A stretch of DNA of 64,000 nt from Thermus hydrothermalis (GTDB lineage Bacteria > Deinococcota > Deinococci > Deinococcales > Thermaceae), in assembly GCF_022760925.1 (NCBI RefSeq), contig NZ_JAKTNT010000003.1, forward strand, positions 106,353 to 170,352, in the 5' to 3' direction. The translations under genes and the position numbers were made by a program. This document shows, piece after piece, positions 48,099 through 56,924 of the stretch. Every line of letters begins with the position of its first letter. Positions within the stretch are counted from its first letter, which is position 1. The notes under the pieces are model-generated. The model saw only the letters and a program-made list of their open reading frames with translations, was not told the DNA's origin and made no database searches.

Positions 48099-48624
48099 AC
48101 TGGAGCTTCCCACGGCGGCGCTCCCCGAGGTGCGCCCCCAGGCGGGGGTGGAGCTGAGGAAGGCGCGTCTAAGCGACGTGGACGCCATCTACTGGCTCAT
48201 CCGCTACTGGGCGGAGAAGGGCTTGATGCTCGTCCGGAGCCACAGCCACCTTTACGAGAACATCCGCGACTTCCAGGTCCTGGAGGACGAGGACGGCCAC
48301 ATCGTGGGCACCGTGGCCCTCCACGTCCTCTGGCGGGACCTGGCGGAGATCCGGGGCCTCGCCGTCCACCCGGCGCGGCAGGGACAGGGCCTTGGGCGCT
48401 GGCTGGTCCTCGGGGCGGAGCGGGAGGCCCGCGACCTCGGGCTTCCCCGGGTCTTCGCCTGGACGCTTCAGGTGAACTTCTTCCGCAACCTGGGCTACCA
48501 GGTGACGAGCCGGGAGGCCCTTCCCCCCAAGGTGTGGAGCGAGTGCAACGCCTGCCCCTTTTACGAGAACTGCCGGGAGATCGCCGTCATCAAGCACCTT
48601 TCCCCAGGGGCCTTTGGGGGCTAG
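48091..48624 (+). CDS. N-acetylglutamate synthase-like GNAT protein
   Basis: Acetyltransferase of 177 residues, probably the first step of arginine synthesis. It has the short-NAGS pattern: [45 protein letters not shown], then the acetyl-CoA loop [11 protein letters not shown] and FFRNLGYQ. The C terminus carries [15 protein letters not shown] with three Cys (CxxC and CxxxxxC), a feature of this family that may bind metal. The proposed start is TTG at 48091, 4-5 nt after GGAGGTGG and overlapping argH by 8 nt. The function is well supported by place but not proven. Confidence 0.85.
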   Translation: MLELELPTAALPEVRPQAGVELRKARLSDVDAIYWLIRYWAEKGLMLVRSHSHLYENIRDFQVLEDEDGHIVGTVALHVLWRDLAEIRGLAVHPARQGQGLGRWLVLGAEREARDLGLPRVFAWTLQVNFFRNLGYQVTSREALPPKVWSECNACPFYENCREIAVIKHLSPGAFGG

Positions 48625-48645
48625 AATGGCTGGGATGGAGGGGGA

Positions 48646-49818
48646 ATGGGAGTAAAGGAGCGCGCCGTTTTGGTCCTGGAAGACGGCACCGTCTACCGCG
48701 GTTACGCCTTCGGCGCCCGGGGGAAGACGGTGGGGGAGGTGGTCTTCAACACCGCCCAGACGGGCTACCAGGAGATCATGACCGACCCCAGCTACCACGG
48801 GCAGATCGTGGTCATGACCTACCCCCACCAGGGCAACTACGGGGTGAACGTCTACGACATGCAGTCCAACCGTCCCTGGGTGCGGGGCTTCGTGGCCAAG
48901 GAGTTTAGCCGCGTGGCCTCTAACCCCCGGGCCCAGCAGACCATCGGGGAGTTCATGGAGTTCTACGGGGTGGTGGGGATTGAGGGCATAGACACCCGGG
49001 CCCTGGTGCGCAAGATCCGGGAAGGGGGGGTCTTGAAGGGGGTTATCGCCCACGCAAGCCTCTACGGGAGCCCCGACCACGACTTCACGGAGGAGGAGCT
49101 GGAGGCGTTGCGCCAGGAGGCCAAGGCCTGGACGGACATTGACGGGCGGGACATGACCCCCGAGGTCTCCACCCCCCTGCCCTACGCCTGGCCCACCCTG
49201 AAGTCCGGGCGGCGCATCGTGGTCATGGACTTCGGCATCAAGCATGCCATCGTGGAGAACCTGGCCGCCTTGGGCTTTGAGATCCTCGTGGTCCCGGGCA
49301 AGACCCCGGCGAGCCAGATCATGGCCCTGGAGCCCCACGGCCTCCTCATCAGCAACGGTCCCGGCGATCCCTCCATGCCCCGCTACGCCCACGAAACCAT
49401 CTGGAAGCTCATGGGGCTTCTCCCCACCTTCGGCATCTGCCTGGGGCACCAGCTTCTCGCCCTGGCGGCGGGGGGGCGCACCTACAAGATGAAGTTCGGC
49501 CACCGCGGGGCCAACCACCCGGTGAAGAACCTCCTCACGGGGAAGGTGGAGATCACCAGCCAGAACCACGGCTACGCCGTGGACATAGACTCCCTAAAGG
49601 AGTTCCGCCCCACCCACATCAACCTGAACGACGGGACCCTCGAGGGCATGGCCCACGCCCGCTACCCCGTCTTCTCCGTGCAGTACCACCCCGAGGCGGC
49701 CCCGGGCCCCCACGACGCCCTCTACCTCTTCCGCCGCTTCCTGGAGGAGGTGGAGGCCTTCCACGGGGCCACGGGCCTCCCCGTGGAGAAGCGCCGGCCG
49801 GACGGGCACGGCATCTAG
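48646..49818 (+). CDS. carA: Carbamoyl-phosphate synthase small subunit
   Basis: Glutaminase subunit supplying ammonia to CarB; 390 residues. The N-terminal domain starts [22 protein letters not shown]. The class I glutaminase has nucleophile Cys265 (GICLGHQ) and His348/Glu350 ([12 protein letters not shown]). It is placed behind the arginine genes, 21 nt after the NAGS-like gene, so carbamoyl phosphate and citrulline use may be co-regulated; carB is elsewhere. Its stop shares a CTAG with the convergent fhs gene. Confidence 0.96.
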   Translation: MGVKERAVLVLEDGTVYRGYAFGARGKTVGEVVFNTAQTGYQEIMTDPSYHGQIVVMTYPHQGNYGVNVYDMQSNRPWVRGFVAKEFSRVASNPRAQQTIGEFMEFYGVVGIEGIDTRALVRKIREGGVLKGVIAHASLYGSPDHDFTEEELEALRQEAKAWTDIDGRDMTPEVSTPLPYAWPTLKSGRRIVVMDFGIKHAIVENLAALGFEILVVPGKTPASQIMALEPHGLLISNGPGDPSMPRYAHETIWKLMGLLPTFGICLGHQLLALAAGGRTYKMKFGHRGANHPVKNLLTGKVEITSQNHGYAVDIDSLKEFRPTHINLNDGTLEGMAHARYPVFSVQYHPEAAPGPHDALYLFRRFLEEVEAFHGATGLPVEKRRPDGHGI

Positions 49819-51446
49819 TAGTCCATGCCCCGGATATTCCCCTCCTCGTCCACGTCAATCCGGAGGGCCTGGGGCACCTTGGGCAGGCCGGGCAGGGTCT
49901 CAATCCCCCCCATGTAGACCACCACAAACCCTGCCCCAAAGCGGCACTTAAGGTCCGTGACCCGCACGGTGAAGCCCTTGGGCCGGCCCCGGAGCTTGGG
50001 GTTATCGGAGAGGGAGGTGGCCGCCTTGGCCATGACCACGGGCAAGGCCTCGCACCCCTCCTTCTTGGCCGCCCGAAGGGCCCGCTTGGCCTCCTCGCTC
50101 CACTCCACCCCTAGGGCCCCGTAGACCTCCTTGGCGATGGTGGCCACCTTCTCCTCCAAGGGGGCTTCCAGGGGGTAGAGGGGGCGGTAGGCGTGGGGAA
50201 GGGAGAGGGCTTCCAGCACCCTTTCCGCCAGTTCTAACCCTCCCTCGCCCCCCTTGGCGTACACCTCGCTTAGGGCGAAGGGGAGGCCCCTTTCCCGGGC
50301 GAAATCCCGCACCAGGGCGATCTCCTCCTCGGCGTCCGTGGGGAAGCGGTTCAGGGCCAAAACCGGGGTGTAGCCGAAAAGCCGCACGTTCTCCACGTGC
50401 TTTTCCAGGTTGGCCAAGCCCTCCTTCACCGCCTTGGGGTCGGGCATTTCGTAGGCGTCCTGCCCCCCGTGGTAGCGCAGGGCGCGGATGGTGGCCACCA
50501 AGACCACCGCCTCGGGGATGAGCCCTGCGGTGCGGGCCACCACGTTCATGAACTTCTCCATGCCCAAATCGGTGGCGAAGCCCGCCTCCTGGACCACGTA
50601 GTCTGCCAGGCCCAGGGCGAAAAGGCTCGCCCGCACGGAGTTGGTGCCGTGGGCGATGTTGCCAAACGGCCCCATGTGGACGAAGGCGGGGTTCCCCTCC
50701 GCCGTCTGCACCAGGTTGGGCAGGAAGGCCTGGCGGAGGAGGGCGGCCATGGCCCCCACCGCCCCCAGGTCCTTGGCGTAGACCGGCTGGCCCTCGAGGG
50801 TGAAGCCCAGGCGGATCTCCCCAAGACGCCGCTTCAGGTCTTTAAAGTCCCGGGCCAGGCTCATGAGGGCCATGACCTCGCTGGCCACGGTGAGCTCAAA
50901 CCCCCCTTCCCGGGGCACCCCGTGGGCCTTGCCCCCTAAGCCCAAGACGATGTGGCGCAGGGCCCGGTCGTTCATGTCAATGGCCCGCTTGAGCTCAATG
51001 CGCCTCGGGTCAATCCCGAGCTCGTTCCCTTGGTGCAGGTGGTTGTCCAAAAGGGCGTTGAGGAGGTTCACCGCTGAGGTCACCGCGTGGAAGTCCCCGG
51101 TGAAGTGCAGGTTGATCTCGTGCCGGGGCTCAATGCGGGCCTTTCCGCCCCCCGTGGCCCCGCCCTTCACCCCGAAGACCGGGCCCAAGGAGGGCTCCCG
51201 GAGGGCCAAGGCGGCCCGCTTGCCGAGCCGCCACAGGGCGTCCACCAGGCCGATGGCGGTGGTGGTCTTGCCCTCTCCCGCCGGGGTGGGGGTGATGGCG
51301 GTGACCAGGATGAGCCGCCCCTTGGCCTTGGGGGGCTCGCCCAGGACCTTGGCCATGTGGGGGCCGTAGAGGTAAAGCCGCTCGCGGCCTAGGCCGAGCT
51401 TGGCCGCCACCTCTTCTATGGGAAGAAGCGCTTCCTTGACGATCAC
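49815..51446 (-). CDS. fhs: Formate--tetrahydrofolate ligase
   Basis: Makes 10-formyl-THF from formate, THF and ATP; 543 residues. The P-loop [12 protein letters not shown] starts near residue 52. [18 protein letters not shown], the active-site region [14 protein letters not shown] and DHLHQG-like [12 protein letters not shown] are typical. The C terminus ends NIRGMDY. The start is GTG at 51446. It follows a threonine/serine dehydratase gene by 22 nt; serine and one-carbon metabolism are linked, which may explain the pairing. Not all Thermus genomes are expected to have this gene, so it may be variable. Confidence 0.95.
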   Translation of the reverse strand: MIVKEALLPIEEVAAKLGLGRERLYLYGPHMAKVLGEPPKAKGRLILVTAITPTPAGEGKTTTAIGLVDALWRLGKRAALALREPSLGPVFGVKGGATGGGKARIEPRHEINLHFTGDFHAVTSAVNLLNALLDNHLHQGNELGIDPRRIELKRAIDMNDRALRHIVLGLGGKAHGVPREGGFELTVASEVMALMSLARDFKDLKRRLGEIRLGFTLEGQPVYAKDLGAVGAMAALLRQAFLPNLVQTAEGNPAFVHMGPFGNIAHGTNSVRASLFALGLADYVVQEAGFATDLGMEKFMNVVARTAGLIPEAVVLVATIRALRYHGGQDAYEMPDPKAVKEGLANLEKHVENVRLFGYTPVLALNRFPTDAEEEIALVRDFARERGLPFALSEVYAKGGEGGLELAERVLEALSLPHAYRPLYPLEAPLEEKVATIAKEVYGALGVEWSEEAKRALRAAKKEGCEALPVVMAKAATSLSDNPKLRGRPKGFTVRVTDLKCRFGAGFVVVYMGGIETLPGLPKVPQALRIDVDEEGNIRGMDY

Positions 51447-51468
51447 GGGGTAAGCTTACTCCTCCCCC

Positions 51469-52401
51469 CTAGGGAGAGAAGTCCCGGTTCCCCCCGGAAA
51501 GCACCAGGGCCAGGGTTTCGGGGAGGCTTGCCCCGTGTTCCAGCACCGCCGCCAAGGGCAAGGCCCCCGTGGGCTCCACCACCTGCTTCGTGCGGGTGAA
51601 GAGGAGGCGTTCGGCCTCGAGGAGGGCCTCCTCGCTCACGGCCAAGATCCCGTCCACCTTCTCCTTCAGGATGGGGAAGGTGAGGCGCCCCAGGCTTAGG
51701 GTGCGCACCCCGTCCGCCCGGGTCCTGGGAGGCTCGGCCAGGCGCACGATCTCCCCCTTGAGGAGGCTTTGCCGGGCGTCGTCCGCCCCCACGGGCTCCA
51801 CCCCGTAGACCCGGGTGGTGGGGGAGAGGGCCTTGATGGCGGTGGCCACCCCGGCGAGGAGCCCACCCCCGCCCACGGGGGCCAGGACCGCCTCGGGGAA
51901 AAGCCCCCTTTTCCCCGCTTGGGCCAGAAGCTCGAGGCCCACCGTGCCCTGCCCCGCCACCACCCAGGGGTCGTCAAAGGGGTGGAGGAAGGCGTAGCCG
52001 GTTTCCTGGAGGAGGGCCTTGGCCACCTCCTCCCGGTTGGCCACGGTCACCCCTTGGTCGTAAACCTCGGCCCCGTAGGCCCGGGTTGCCGCCTTCTTGA
52101 AGGGGCTTGCGTCCTCGGGCATGACGATGAGGGCCTTGACCCCGAGGACCTGGGCGGCGTAGGCCACCCCTTGGGCGTGGTTGCCGCTGGAAACCGCCAG
52201 GAGGCCCTTGGGGCTTTCCAGGGTGAGGGCCTTGGAAAGGGCCCCCCGGGCCTTGAAGCTCCCGGTCTTCTGCAGGTGCTCGGCCTTGAGGAGGAGGCGC
52301 TTCCCCAAGAGGGCGTCCAGGAGCCTCGAGGTGAGGAGGGGGGTGCGGTGGGTGTAGGGGGCGATGCGGCGGAAGGCGGCGTGGATCTCTGCCAGGTCCA
52401 T
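51469..52401 (-). CDS. Threonine/serine dehydratase, single-domain PLP type
   Basis: Fold-type II PLP enzyme deaminating threonine or serine; 310 residues. The cofactor lysine is Lys50 in KTGSFKARGA. SSGNHAQGVAYAA and the phosphate-binding GGGGLLAG follow, and LALVLSGGNRDF is near the end. There is no C-terminal ACT-like regulatory domain, so it resembles TdcB or serine racemase rather than IlvA. A T. thermophilus homologue of 311 residues is described as threonine deaminase. The ATG is 6-7 nt after CATGAT on the minus strand, again suggesting leaderless mRNA. Confidence 0.92.
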   Translation of the reverse strand: MDLAEIHAAFRRIAPYTHRTPLLTSRLLDALLGKRLLLKAEHLQKTGSFKARGALSKALTLESPKGLLAVSSGNHAQGVAYAAQVLGVKALIVMPEDASPFKKAATRAYGAEVYDQGVTVANREEVAKALLQETGYAFLHPFDDPWVVAGQGTVGLELLAQAGKRGLFPEAVLAPVGGGGLLAGVATAIKALSPTTRVYGVEPVGADDARQSLLKGEIVRLAEPPRTRADGVRTLSLGRLTFPILKEKVDGILAVSEEALLEAERLLFTRTKQVVEPTGALPLAAVLEHGASLPETLALVLSGGNRDFSP

Positions 52402-52457
52402 GCCCCCATCATGCCAGGGTGGACACCCCCGCCCCAGGGCGCTAAAGTGGTAGGGGT

Positions 52458-52685
52458 ATGGACTTCCTCTACACCCTAACCATCCTCCTTTACCTCGGCG
52501 TGGCCGGCCTTTTGGTCTACCTGGTCCTGGTGCAGGAGCCCAAGCAGGGGGCGGGGGACCTCATGGGCGCCTCCACCGACCTCTTCTCCGCCCGCGGCGT
52601 CACCGGGGGGCTTTACCGCCTCACCGTGATCCTGGGGGTGGTCTTCGCCGCTTTGGCCCTTTTGATTGGCCTCTGGCCCCGTTGA
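52458..52685 (+). CDS. secG: Protein-export membrane protein SecG
   Basis: Small accessory subunit of the SecYEG channel, 75 residues. Two TM helices are visible (residues 4-25 and 53-72), with the conserved cytoplasmic loop VLVQEPKQGAGDLMGAS containing the Gln-Glu and Gly residues typical of SecG. A TAAAGT box at 52443-52448 lies 9 nt before the ATG. The stop TGA lies within the -35 of the tRNA-Ala promoter. Confidence 0.93.
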   Translation: MDFLYTLTILLYLGVAGLLVYLVLVQEPKQGAGDLMGASTDLFSARGVTGGLYRLTVILGVVFAALALLIGLWPR

Positions 52686-52710
52686 CAACTGGCCCTCCCC
52701 CCGGTACCAT
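52682..52710 (+). promoter_or_regulatory. Promoter of tRNA-Ala
   Basis: TTGACA (52682-52687) and TACCAT (52705-52710) are 17 bp apart. The -35 overlaps the secG stop codon; the tRNA begins 12 nt after the -10. Confidence 0.85.
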
Positions 52711-52721
52711 AGGCGTTGCCT

Positions 52722-52797
52722 GGGGCCGTGGCGCAGTTGGGAGCGCGCCTCAATGGCATTGAGGAGGTCAGGGGTTCGAATCCCCTCGGCTCCACCA
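52722..52797 (+). tRNA. tRNA-Ala (GGC)
   Basis: A 76-nt cloverleaf with encoded CCA. The acceptor GGGGCCG pairs with CGGCTCC and contains the G3:U70 wobble that identifies alanine tRNAs. The anticodon stem CCTCA/TGAGG encloses loop ATGGCAT, anticodon GGC. The T arm shows GGGTTCGAATCCC. Confidence 0.97.
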
Positions 52798-52802
52798 GAA
52801 AG

Positions 52803-52821
52803 CCCCCCGCAAGGGGGGTTT
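52803..52821 (+). terminator. Terminator after tRNA-Ala
   Basis: CCCCCC (52803-52808) and GGGGGG (52813-52818) close a GCAA tetraloop followed by TTT. Confidence 0.8.
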
Positions 52822-52917
52822 CCCCATTTTGCCCCTGGGTGCTACCGGTGCCTTCTGTGGCTTCCAGGATGCTTCTTCCGCCTGCCCCGAACCATCCGCT
52901 TTTCCCGAGCCGGGGCA

Positions 52918-52946
52918 TTGACCCTTGAGCTTTCACGTCCCAGAAT
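52918..52946 (+). promoter_or_regulatory. Promoter of mtaB
   Basis: TTGACC (52918-52923) and CAGAAT (52941-52946) are 17 bp apart. The -10 ends 7 nt before the ATG at 52954, which decides that start over the in-frame ATG at 52945. Confidence 0.6.
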
Positions 52947-52953
52947 GGGAAGG

Positions 52954-54255
52954 ATGCGCGCCGCCTTCCGCACCCTGGGGTGCAAGGTGAACCAGGTGGA
53001 AACCGAGGCCCTTTTGGGCTTCCTGAAGGCCTTGGAGCCCGAGGTGGTGCCCCTCGAGGCGGGGGCCGACCTCGTGGTCATCAACACCTGCGCTGTCACC
53101 ACCACCGCCGAGGCGGACGCCCGCAAGGAGATCCGCCGGGCGCGGCGGGCCAACCCCGAGGCCTTCATCGTGGTCACCGGGTGCTACGCCGAACTGGCCC
53201 CGGAAGCGATCCGGGAGCTCGGGGTCGATGCCGTGGTGCCCAATAGCCGCAAGGCCGAGCTTCCCAAGGTGATCCTGGAGCATTTCGGCCTCCCCTCCGA
53301 CCCCATCACCACCCCGCCCAACGAGTTCTGGGGGGCGGGAGAGCGGGGGCTTTTGAATAGCCGGGTCCGGGCCTTTTTGAAGGTGCAGGACGGCTGCCAG
53401 GTGGGGTGCGCCTACTGCATCATCCCTAGGCTCAGGGGAAAGGAGCGCCACCGGGACCACCGGGACGCCTTGGCCGAGGCGGAGGCCCTTCTGCGGCTGG
53501 GCATACGGGAGATCGTCCTCACCGGGGTGCGGCTTGGGAGCTACCGGGGGCACCCTAGGGGCATCGCTGGGCTCGTGGAGGACCTTTACCACCTGGGGGC
53601 CAAGGTGCGGCTTTCCTCCATAGAGCCGGAGGACACCGGGGAGGACCTCCTCCGGGTCATGGCCCGCTACGCCCCGGAGGTGCGGCCCCACCTCCACCTT
53701 TCCCTGCAGACGGGCTCGGACCGGCTCCTGAAGCTCATGGGCCGCCGGTACGATAAGGCCTACTACCGGAACCTGGTGCAAAGGGCCTACGAGCTCATCC
53801 CCGGTTTTGCCCTCACCACCGACGTCATTGCCGGGCTTCCCACGGAGACGGAGGAGGAGCACCGGGAAACCCTGGCCTTCCTGGAGGAGCTTCGGCCCAC
53901 CCGGGTCCACGCCTTCACCTACACCCCCCGCCCCAAGACCCGGGCCGCCTCCATGCCCCAGGTGCCCCCGGAGGTGCGCAAGCGCCGCACCAAGGAACTC
54001 ATCGCCTTGGCCCACCGCCTGGCGGAGGAGCGCATTAGGCCCAAGCTGGGCGAAACGGTGGAGGTCCTGGTGGAGCGCCTCCAGGGGGGGTACGCCCTGG
54101 GCCACACCCCCGACTACTACGAGGCCCGCCTCCAAGGCCCGGCCCGGCCCGGGGAAACGGTCCTTGCCCGGGTGGAGGGGGTGGAGGGGTACACCCTCTT
54201 GGGCCGGGTGGTGGGGGTCAAGGAGGAGGCCCGCTTGGAGCTTCCCCTAAGGTAG
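52954..54255 (+). CDS. mtaB: tRNA t6A37 methylthiotransferase
   Basis: Radical-SAM enzyme converting t6A to ms2t6A at position 37; 433 residues. The N-terminal MTTase domain holds Cys10, Cys46 and Cys77 for the auxiliary cluster. The radical-SAM motif is Cys148, Cys152 and Cys155 (CQVGCAYC). A C-terminal TRAM domain covers about residues 370-433 (VLVERLQGGYALGHT). LGCKVNQVETE at the N terminus is typical of MtaB rather than MiaB or RimO. The start is chosen by its place 7 nt after the -10. Its TAG stop lies inside the TAGACT box of the next gene. Confidence 0.93.
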   Translation: MRAAFRTLGCKVNQVETEALLGFLKALEPEVVPLEAGADLVVINTCAVTTTAEADARKEIRRARRANPEAFIVVTGCYAELAPEAIRELGVDAVVPNSRKAELPKVILEHFGLPSDPITTPPNEFWGAGERGLLNSRVRAFLKVQDGCQVGCAYCIIPRLRGKERHRDHRDALAEAEALLRLGIREIVLTGVRLGSYRGHPRGIAGLVEDLYHLGAKVRLSSIEPEDTGEDLLRVMARYAPEVRPHLHLSLQTGSDRLLKLMGRRYDKAYYRNLVQRAYELIPGFALTTDVIAGLPTETEEEHRETLAFLEELRPTRVHAFTYTPRPKTRAASMPQVPPEVRKRRTKELIALAHRLAEERIRPKLGETVEVLVERLQGGYALGHTPDYYEARLQGPARPGETVLARVEGVEGYTLLGRVVGVKEEARLELPLR

Positions 54256-54258
54256 ACT
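54253..54258 (+). promoter_or_regulatory. -10 box of the HIT gene overlapping the mtaB stop
   Basis: TAGACT begins with the mtaB stop TAG and ends 7 nt before the next ATG. Confidence 0.5.
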
Positions 54259-54265
54259 TTTTCCC

Positions 54266-54589
54266 ATGGATTGCGTGTTTTGCCGCATCGTCCGGGGAGA
54301 GCTTCCCGCCCGCAAGGTCTACGAGGACGGGGGCTTCGTGGCCTTCCACGATATCCGGCCGAGGGCGCCCGTCCACGTCCTGGTGGTGCCCAAGGAGCAC
54401 GTGGAGAAGCTTTCGGATTACCCCGATAGCGAGGAGGGGGAGAGGAAGCTCGGGGCCCTTTTCCGCACCGCCAACCGGGTGGCGCGGCTTCTCGGGCTTC
54501 CCGGCTACAAACTCCAGGTGCACGTGGGGGAGAAGGGGGGCCAGGAGGTCTTCCACATCCACGTGCACGTCATGGGGAGCCCCGCCTAA
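54266..54589 (+). CDS. HIT family hydrolase (Hint type)
   Basis: Purine-nucleoside phosphoramidase-like protein, 107 residues. The N-terminal CVFCRIVRGELPARKVYED contains the CxxC pair typical of Hint. The catalytic histidine triad HIHVHVM is at residues 97-103. It has the usual core length and no extra domain. It begins 7 nt after a TAGACT box. Its last 20 nt overlap the convergent phosphoesterase gene. Confidence 0.94.
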   Translation: MDCVFCRIVRGELPARKVYEDGGFVAFHDIRPRAPVHVLVVPKEHVEKLSDYPDSEEGERKLGALFRTANRVARLLGLPGYKLQVHVGEKGGQEVFHIHVHVMGSPA

Positions 54590-55334
54590 AGCGGTCCAGG
54601 ACCCGGCCCTCGGGGTCTAGGGCGTAGCCCTGGAGGGCGGTTTCCGTGGCCTCCAGGAAGAGGGCGTGGTGGGCCACGGCGAGGGCCCGGCTAAAGGGGA
54701 GGGGAGGCCGGGTGGGGTAGAGCCTCGCCCCGCCGCCCCCCAGGACCAGGTGGGTGGTGGGGCCCACCTCGAGGCGCTCGTAGTGGTGGTCGTGCCCGGC
54801 GAGGACCAAGGCCACCCCATGGCGCCTTAGGAGGGGTTCTAAGAGGCTTCGCAAGAGGGGGCTTCCCCCGTGGAGCCCCGAGGAATAGAGGGGGCGGTGG
54901 AGGACGAGGATGCGCCAGGGGGCGGTGGCGTGGGCCAAGGCCTCGCTGAGCCAGGCCCTCTGGGCCAGGAGGTCGGCCTCGCTGTAGAGGACGAAGAAGG
55001 CCACGGGTCCCAACCGGAACTGGTAGTAGGGCCCTTCTCGGCGGAAGCGCCTAAGCTGCTCGGCCAGGGCGGGGGCATCGTGGTTGCCGAAGGCGGGGTA
55101 CAGGGGCACCGCCGGGAGGTCCTGGATAAACCGCTCCACCACCTGGCCCCTGGGGTAAAAGTTGTCCCCCACGGTGAGGAGGGCCGTGAGGGGGTTTTGG
55201 GCGTGGGATTTTCGCAGAAGGGCCGCCACCTGGGCCCTTCCCGGGGTGTCGGCACCCCAGTCCCCCAGGACCGCCACCCGCACCCCTTGGGCCAGGGCCG
55301 GGAGGAAGAAAAAGAGGAGGATGGCCCGGGACAC
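54570..55334 (-). CDS. Exported calcineurin-like metallophosphoesterase
   Basis: Periplasmic phosphatase of 254 residues, related to purple acid phosphatase-like enzymes. A signal peptide is seen at 1-16 (ILLFFFLPALAQG). The metal ligands are Asp25 (LGDWG), Asp57 (VGDNFYP), Asn84-His85 (GNHD), a His in VLHRPLYS, and two His in LAGHDHHYER. The active site is thus complete. The start is GTG at 55334, 3 nt after the stop of the bifunctional-nuclease-family gene. The natural substrate is unknown. Confidence 0.9.
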   Translation of the reverse strand: MSRAILLFFFLPALAQGVRVAVLGDWGADTPGRAQVAALLRKSHAQNPLTALLTVGDNFYPRGQVVERFIQDLPAVPLYPAFGNHDAPALAEQLRRFRREGPYYQFRLGPVAFFVLYSEADLLAQRAWLSEALAHATAPWRILVLHRPLYSSGLHGGSPLLRSLLEPLLRRHGVALVLAGHDHHYERLEVGPTTHLVLGGGGARLYPTRPPLPFSRALAVAHHALFLEATETALQGYALDPEGRVLDRFRRGSP

Positions 55335-55337
55335 GGG

Positions 55338-55766
55338 CTAGGCTTCCGCCGCCCCGTGGGGTTTGAGGCTCGCTTCCTCCACCCCCGCCTTCTCCACCAC
55401 CTCCTCCGCCACCAGGATGGGGGCCCCCACCCGGAGGGCCAGGGCCATGGCGTCGGAGGGCCGGGCGTCCACCTCCAGTTCAATCCCCCGGTGTTCCAGG
55501 ATAAGGCGGGCGTAGAAGGTGCCGTCCTTTAGGTCGGTGATCTCCACCCGTTTGAGCTTTCCTTGAAGCATTTCCATTACCGAGAGGAGGAGGTCCGGGG
55601 TGAGGGGACGGGGGGGCTTTTCCCCCTGCAGGGCCACCACGATGTGGTGGGCCTCGAGGGGGCCGATGACGATGGGGAGGAGCTTGTCATTCTCCGTCCT
55701 GAGCAGGACCACCACGCTCCCGTTCTGGGGGTCCACGCCCAGGGTTTCAATCTTGGCGTTCAGCAT
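55338..55766 (-). CDS. Bifunctional nuclease family protein (DUF151)
   Basis: Protein of 142 residues with the full DUF151 pattern: LLPIVIGPLEAHHIVVALQG near residue 29, RPLTPDLLLSVMEMLQ, a DGTFYARLIL strand, and the highly conserved RPSDAMALALRVGAPI near 102-117. Plant and Thermotoga relatives have been studied as nucleases or by structure, but the bacterial role is not settled. The ATG is 6 nt after TATACT (55773-55778). It is transcribed divergently from the phosphoribosyltransferase pair. Confidence 0.92.
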   Translation of the reverse strand: MLNAKIETLGVDPQNGSVVVLLRTENDKLLPIVIGPLEAHHIVVALQGEKPPRPLTPDLLLSVMEMLQGKLKRVEITDLKDGTFYARLILEHRGIELEVDARPSDAMALALRVGAPILVAEEVVEKAGVEEASLKPHGAAEA

Positions 55767-55772
55767 ACTTTG

Positions 55773-55782
55773 AGTATAGACT
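55773..55782. promoter_or_regulatory. Overlapping divergent -10 boxes
   Basis: TATACT on the minus strand (55773-55778) and TAGACT on the plus strand (55777-55782) share two base pairs. Each ends 6 nt before its start codon (ATG 55766, GTG 55789). Only one promoter can be occupied at a time. Confidence 0.6.
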
Positions 55783-55788
55783 GGCGGC

Positions 55789-56325
55789 GTGAGGACCTAC
55801 CCTGTGGAGATCGCCGGGGTCAAGCGGGAGCTGCCCATCGTCCAGGTGGGCCCGGACGTGGCCGTGGCCCTTCTCAACCTACTGGGGGATACCGAGCTCA
55901 CCGAGGCCGCCGCCGAGGAGTTGGCCAAGCGCCTTCCTCCGGAGGTGGAGACCCTGGTCACCCCCGAGGTCAAGGCGGTGCCCTTGGCCCACGCCCTTTC
56001 CCGCATCACGGGGAAGCCCTACGTGGTGGCCCGCAAGACGGAGAAGCCCTATATGATCAACCCCATAAGCCGCCAGGTGCTCTCCATCACCACGGGCAAA
56101 CCCCAGCTCTTGGTCCTGGACGGGGCGGACGTGCCCTTGATCCGCGGGAGAAAGGTGGCCATCGTGGACGATGTGGTCTCCACGGGATCCACGCTTTCCG
56201 GCCTTAGGGAGCTCATTGAGAGCGTGGGGGGGCAGGTGGTGGCGGTTCTGGCGGTCTTCACCGAGGGCACGCCCAGGCAGGACGTCATCGCCTTGGGCCA
56301 CCTACCCCTTTTTAAGCCGGAATAG
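55789..56325 (+). CDS. Phosphoribosyltransferase family protein (adenine PRT-like)
   Basis: Type I phosphoribosyltransferase fold, 178 residues. The PRPP loop [13 protein letters not shown] is intact with Asp127 and Asp128. A conserved flexible-loop region [18 protein letters not shown] lies near residues 75-92. The overall pattern is that of Apt/Xpt-like proteins. Start GTG at 55789 follows a TAGACT box. A paralogue follows 9 nt downstream and lacks key residues. Whether this copy salvages adenine, xanthine or another base cannot be told. Confidence 0.88.
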   Translation: MRTYPVEIAGVKRELPIVQVGPDVAVALLNLLGDTELTEAAAEELAKRLPPEVETLVTPEVKAVPLAHALSRITGKPYVVARKTEKPYMINPISRQVLSITTGKPQLLVLDGADVPLIRGRKVAIVDDVVSTGSTLSGLRELIESVGGQVVAVLAVFTEGTPRQDVIALGHLPLFKPE

Positions 56326-56334
56326 GAGGGTTTT

Positions 56335-56862
56335 ATGGAAACCTATCCCATCAGCATCGGCGGGGTGACCCGGCACGTGCCCCTGATAGAGCCTTTGCCG
56401 GGGCGGCGTATCCCCTTGGTGGAGTTTTTGGGGGACCCAGAGTTGGTGCGGGCCGCGGCCTTGGCCCTAAAGCCCTTGGTGCCCCGGGAAACCGAGGTGC
56501 TCTTCACCACGGAAACGAGCCCCATTCCCCTCACCCACGTGCTGGCAGAGGAGATGGGCCTCCCCTACGTGGTGGCCCGCCGCCGCCGCCGCCCCTACAT
56601 GGAAGACCCCATTATCCAGGAGGTCCAGACCCTCACCCTGGGGGTGGGGGAGGTGCTTTGGCTAGACCGCCGCTTTGCGGAAAAGCTCTTGAACCAGAAG
56701 GTGACCCTTATTTCCGATGTGGTTTCTAGCGGCGAAACCATGCGGGCCATGGAGCGCATGGTCCAAAGGGCGGGGGGGCGGGTGGTGGGGCGCCTCGCCG
56801 CCTTCCGCCAGGGAAGCCCGGCTTTGGACGTGGTCACCGTGGCGGAACTGCCTGTTCTCTAA
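56335..56862 (+). CDS. Degenerate phosphoribosyltransferase paralogue
   Basis: Protein of 175 residues, clearly a duplicate of the preceding gene (TYPISIGGVTRHVPLIEPLPG against [21 protein letters not shown]). It aligns without gaps through the PRPP motif, which here reads LISDVVSSGET: Asp127 is replaced by Ser, and the TGST end by SGET. The flexible-loop region RRRRRPYMEDPI is kept. It is probably catalytically weak or regulatory, perhaps a heteromeric partner of the intact copy. It ends before a strong terminator. Confidence 0.85.
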   Translation: METYPISIGGVTRHVPLIEPLPGRRIPLVEFLGDPELVRAAALALKPLVPRETEVLFTTETSPIPLTHVLAEEMGLPYVVARRRRRPYMEDPIIQEVQTLTLGVGEVLWLDRRFAEKLLNQKVTLISDVVSSGETMRAMERMVQRAGGRVVGRLAAFRQGSPALDVVTVAELPVL

Positions 56863-56875
56863 AGCGTAAGGAGGA

Positions 56876-56909
56876 GGGGCCTGGACAGGTTCCAGGCCCC
56901 TTGGTATTT
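56876..56909 (+). terminator. Terminator after the phosphoribosyltransferase pair
   Basis: GGGGCCTGGA (56876-56885) pairs perfectly with TCCAGGCCCC (56891-56900), followed by TTGGTATTT. Confidence 0.85.
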
Positions 56910-56924
56910 GGGCGCGGGGTAGTT

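Noticed and set aside
52945..52953. ATG at 52945 as the mtaB start
   Set aside because: It overlaps the -10 hexamer at 52941-52946; the ATG at 52954 has the standard 7-nt spacing and fits the family N terminus.
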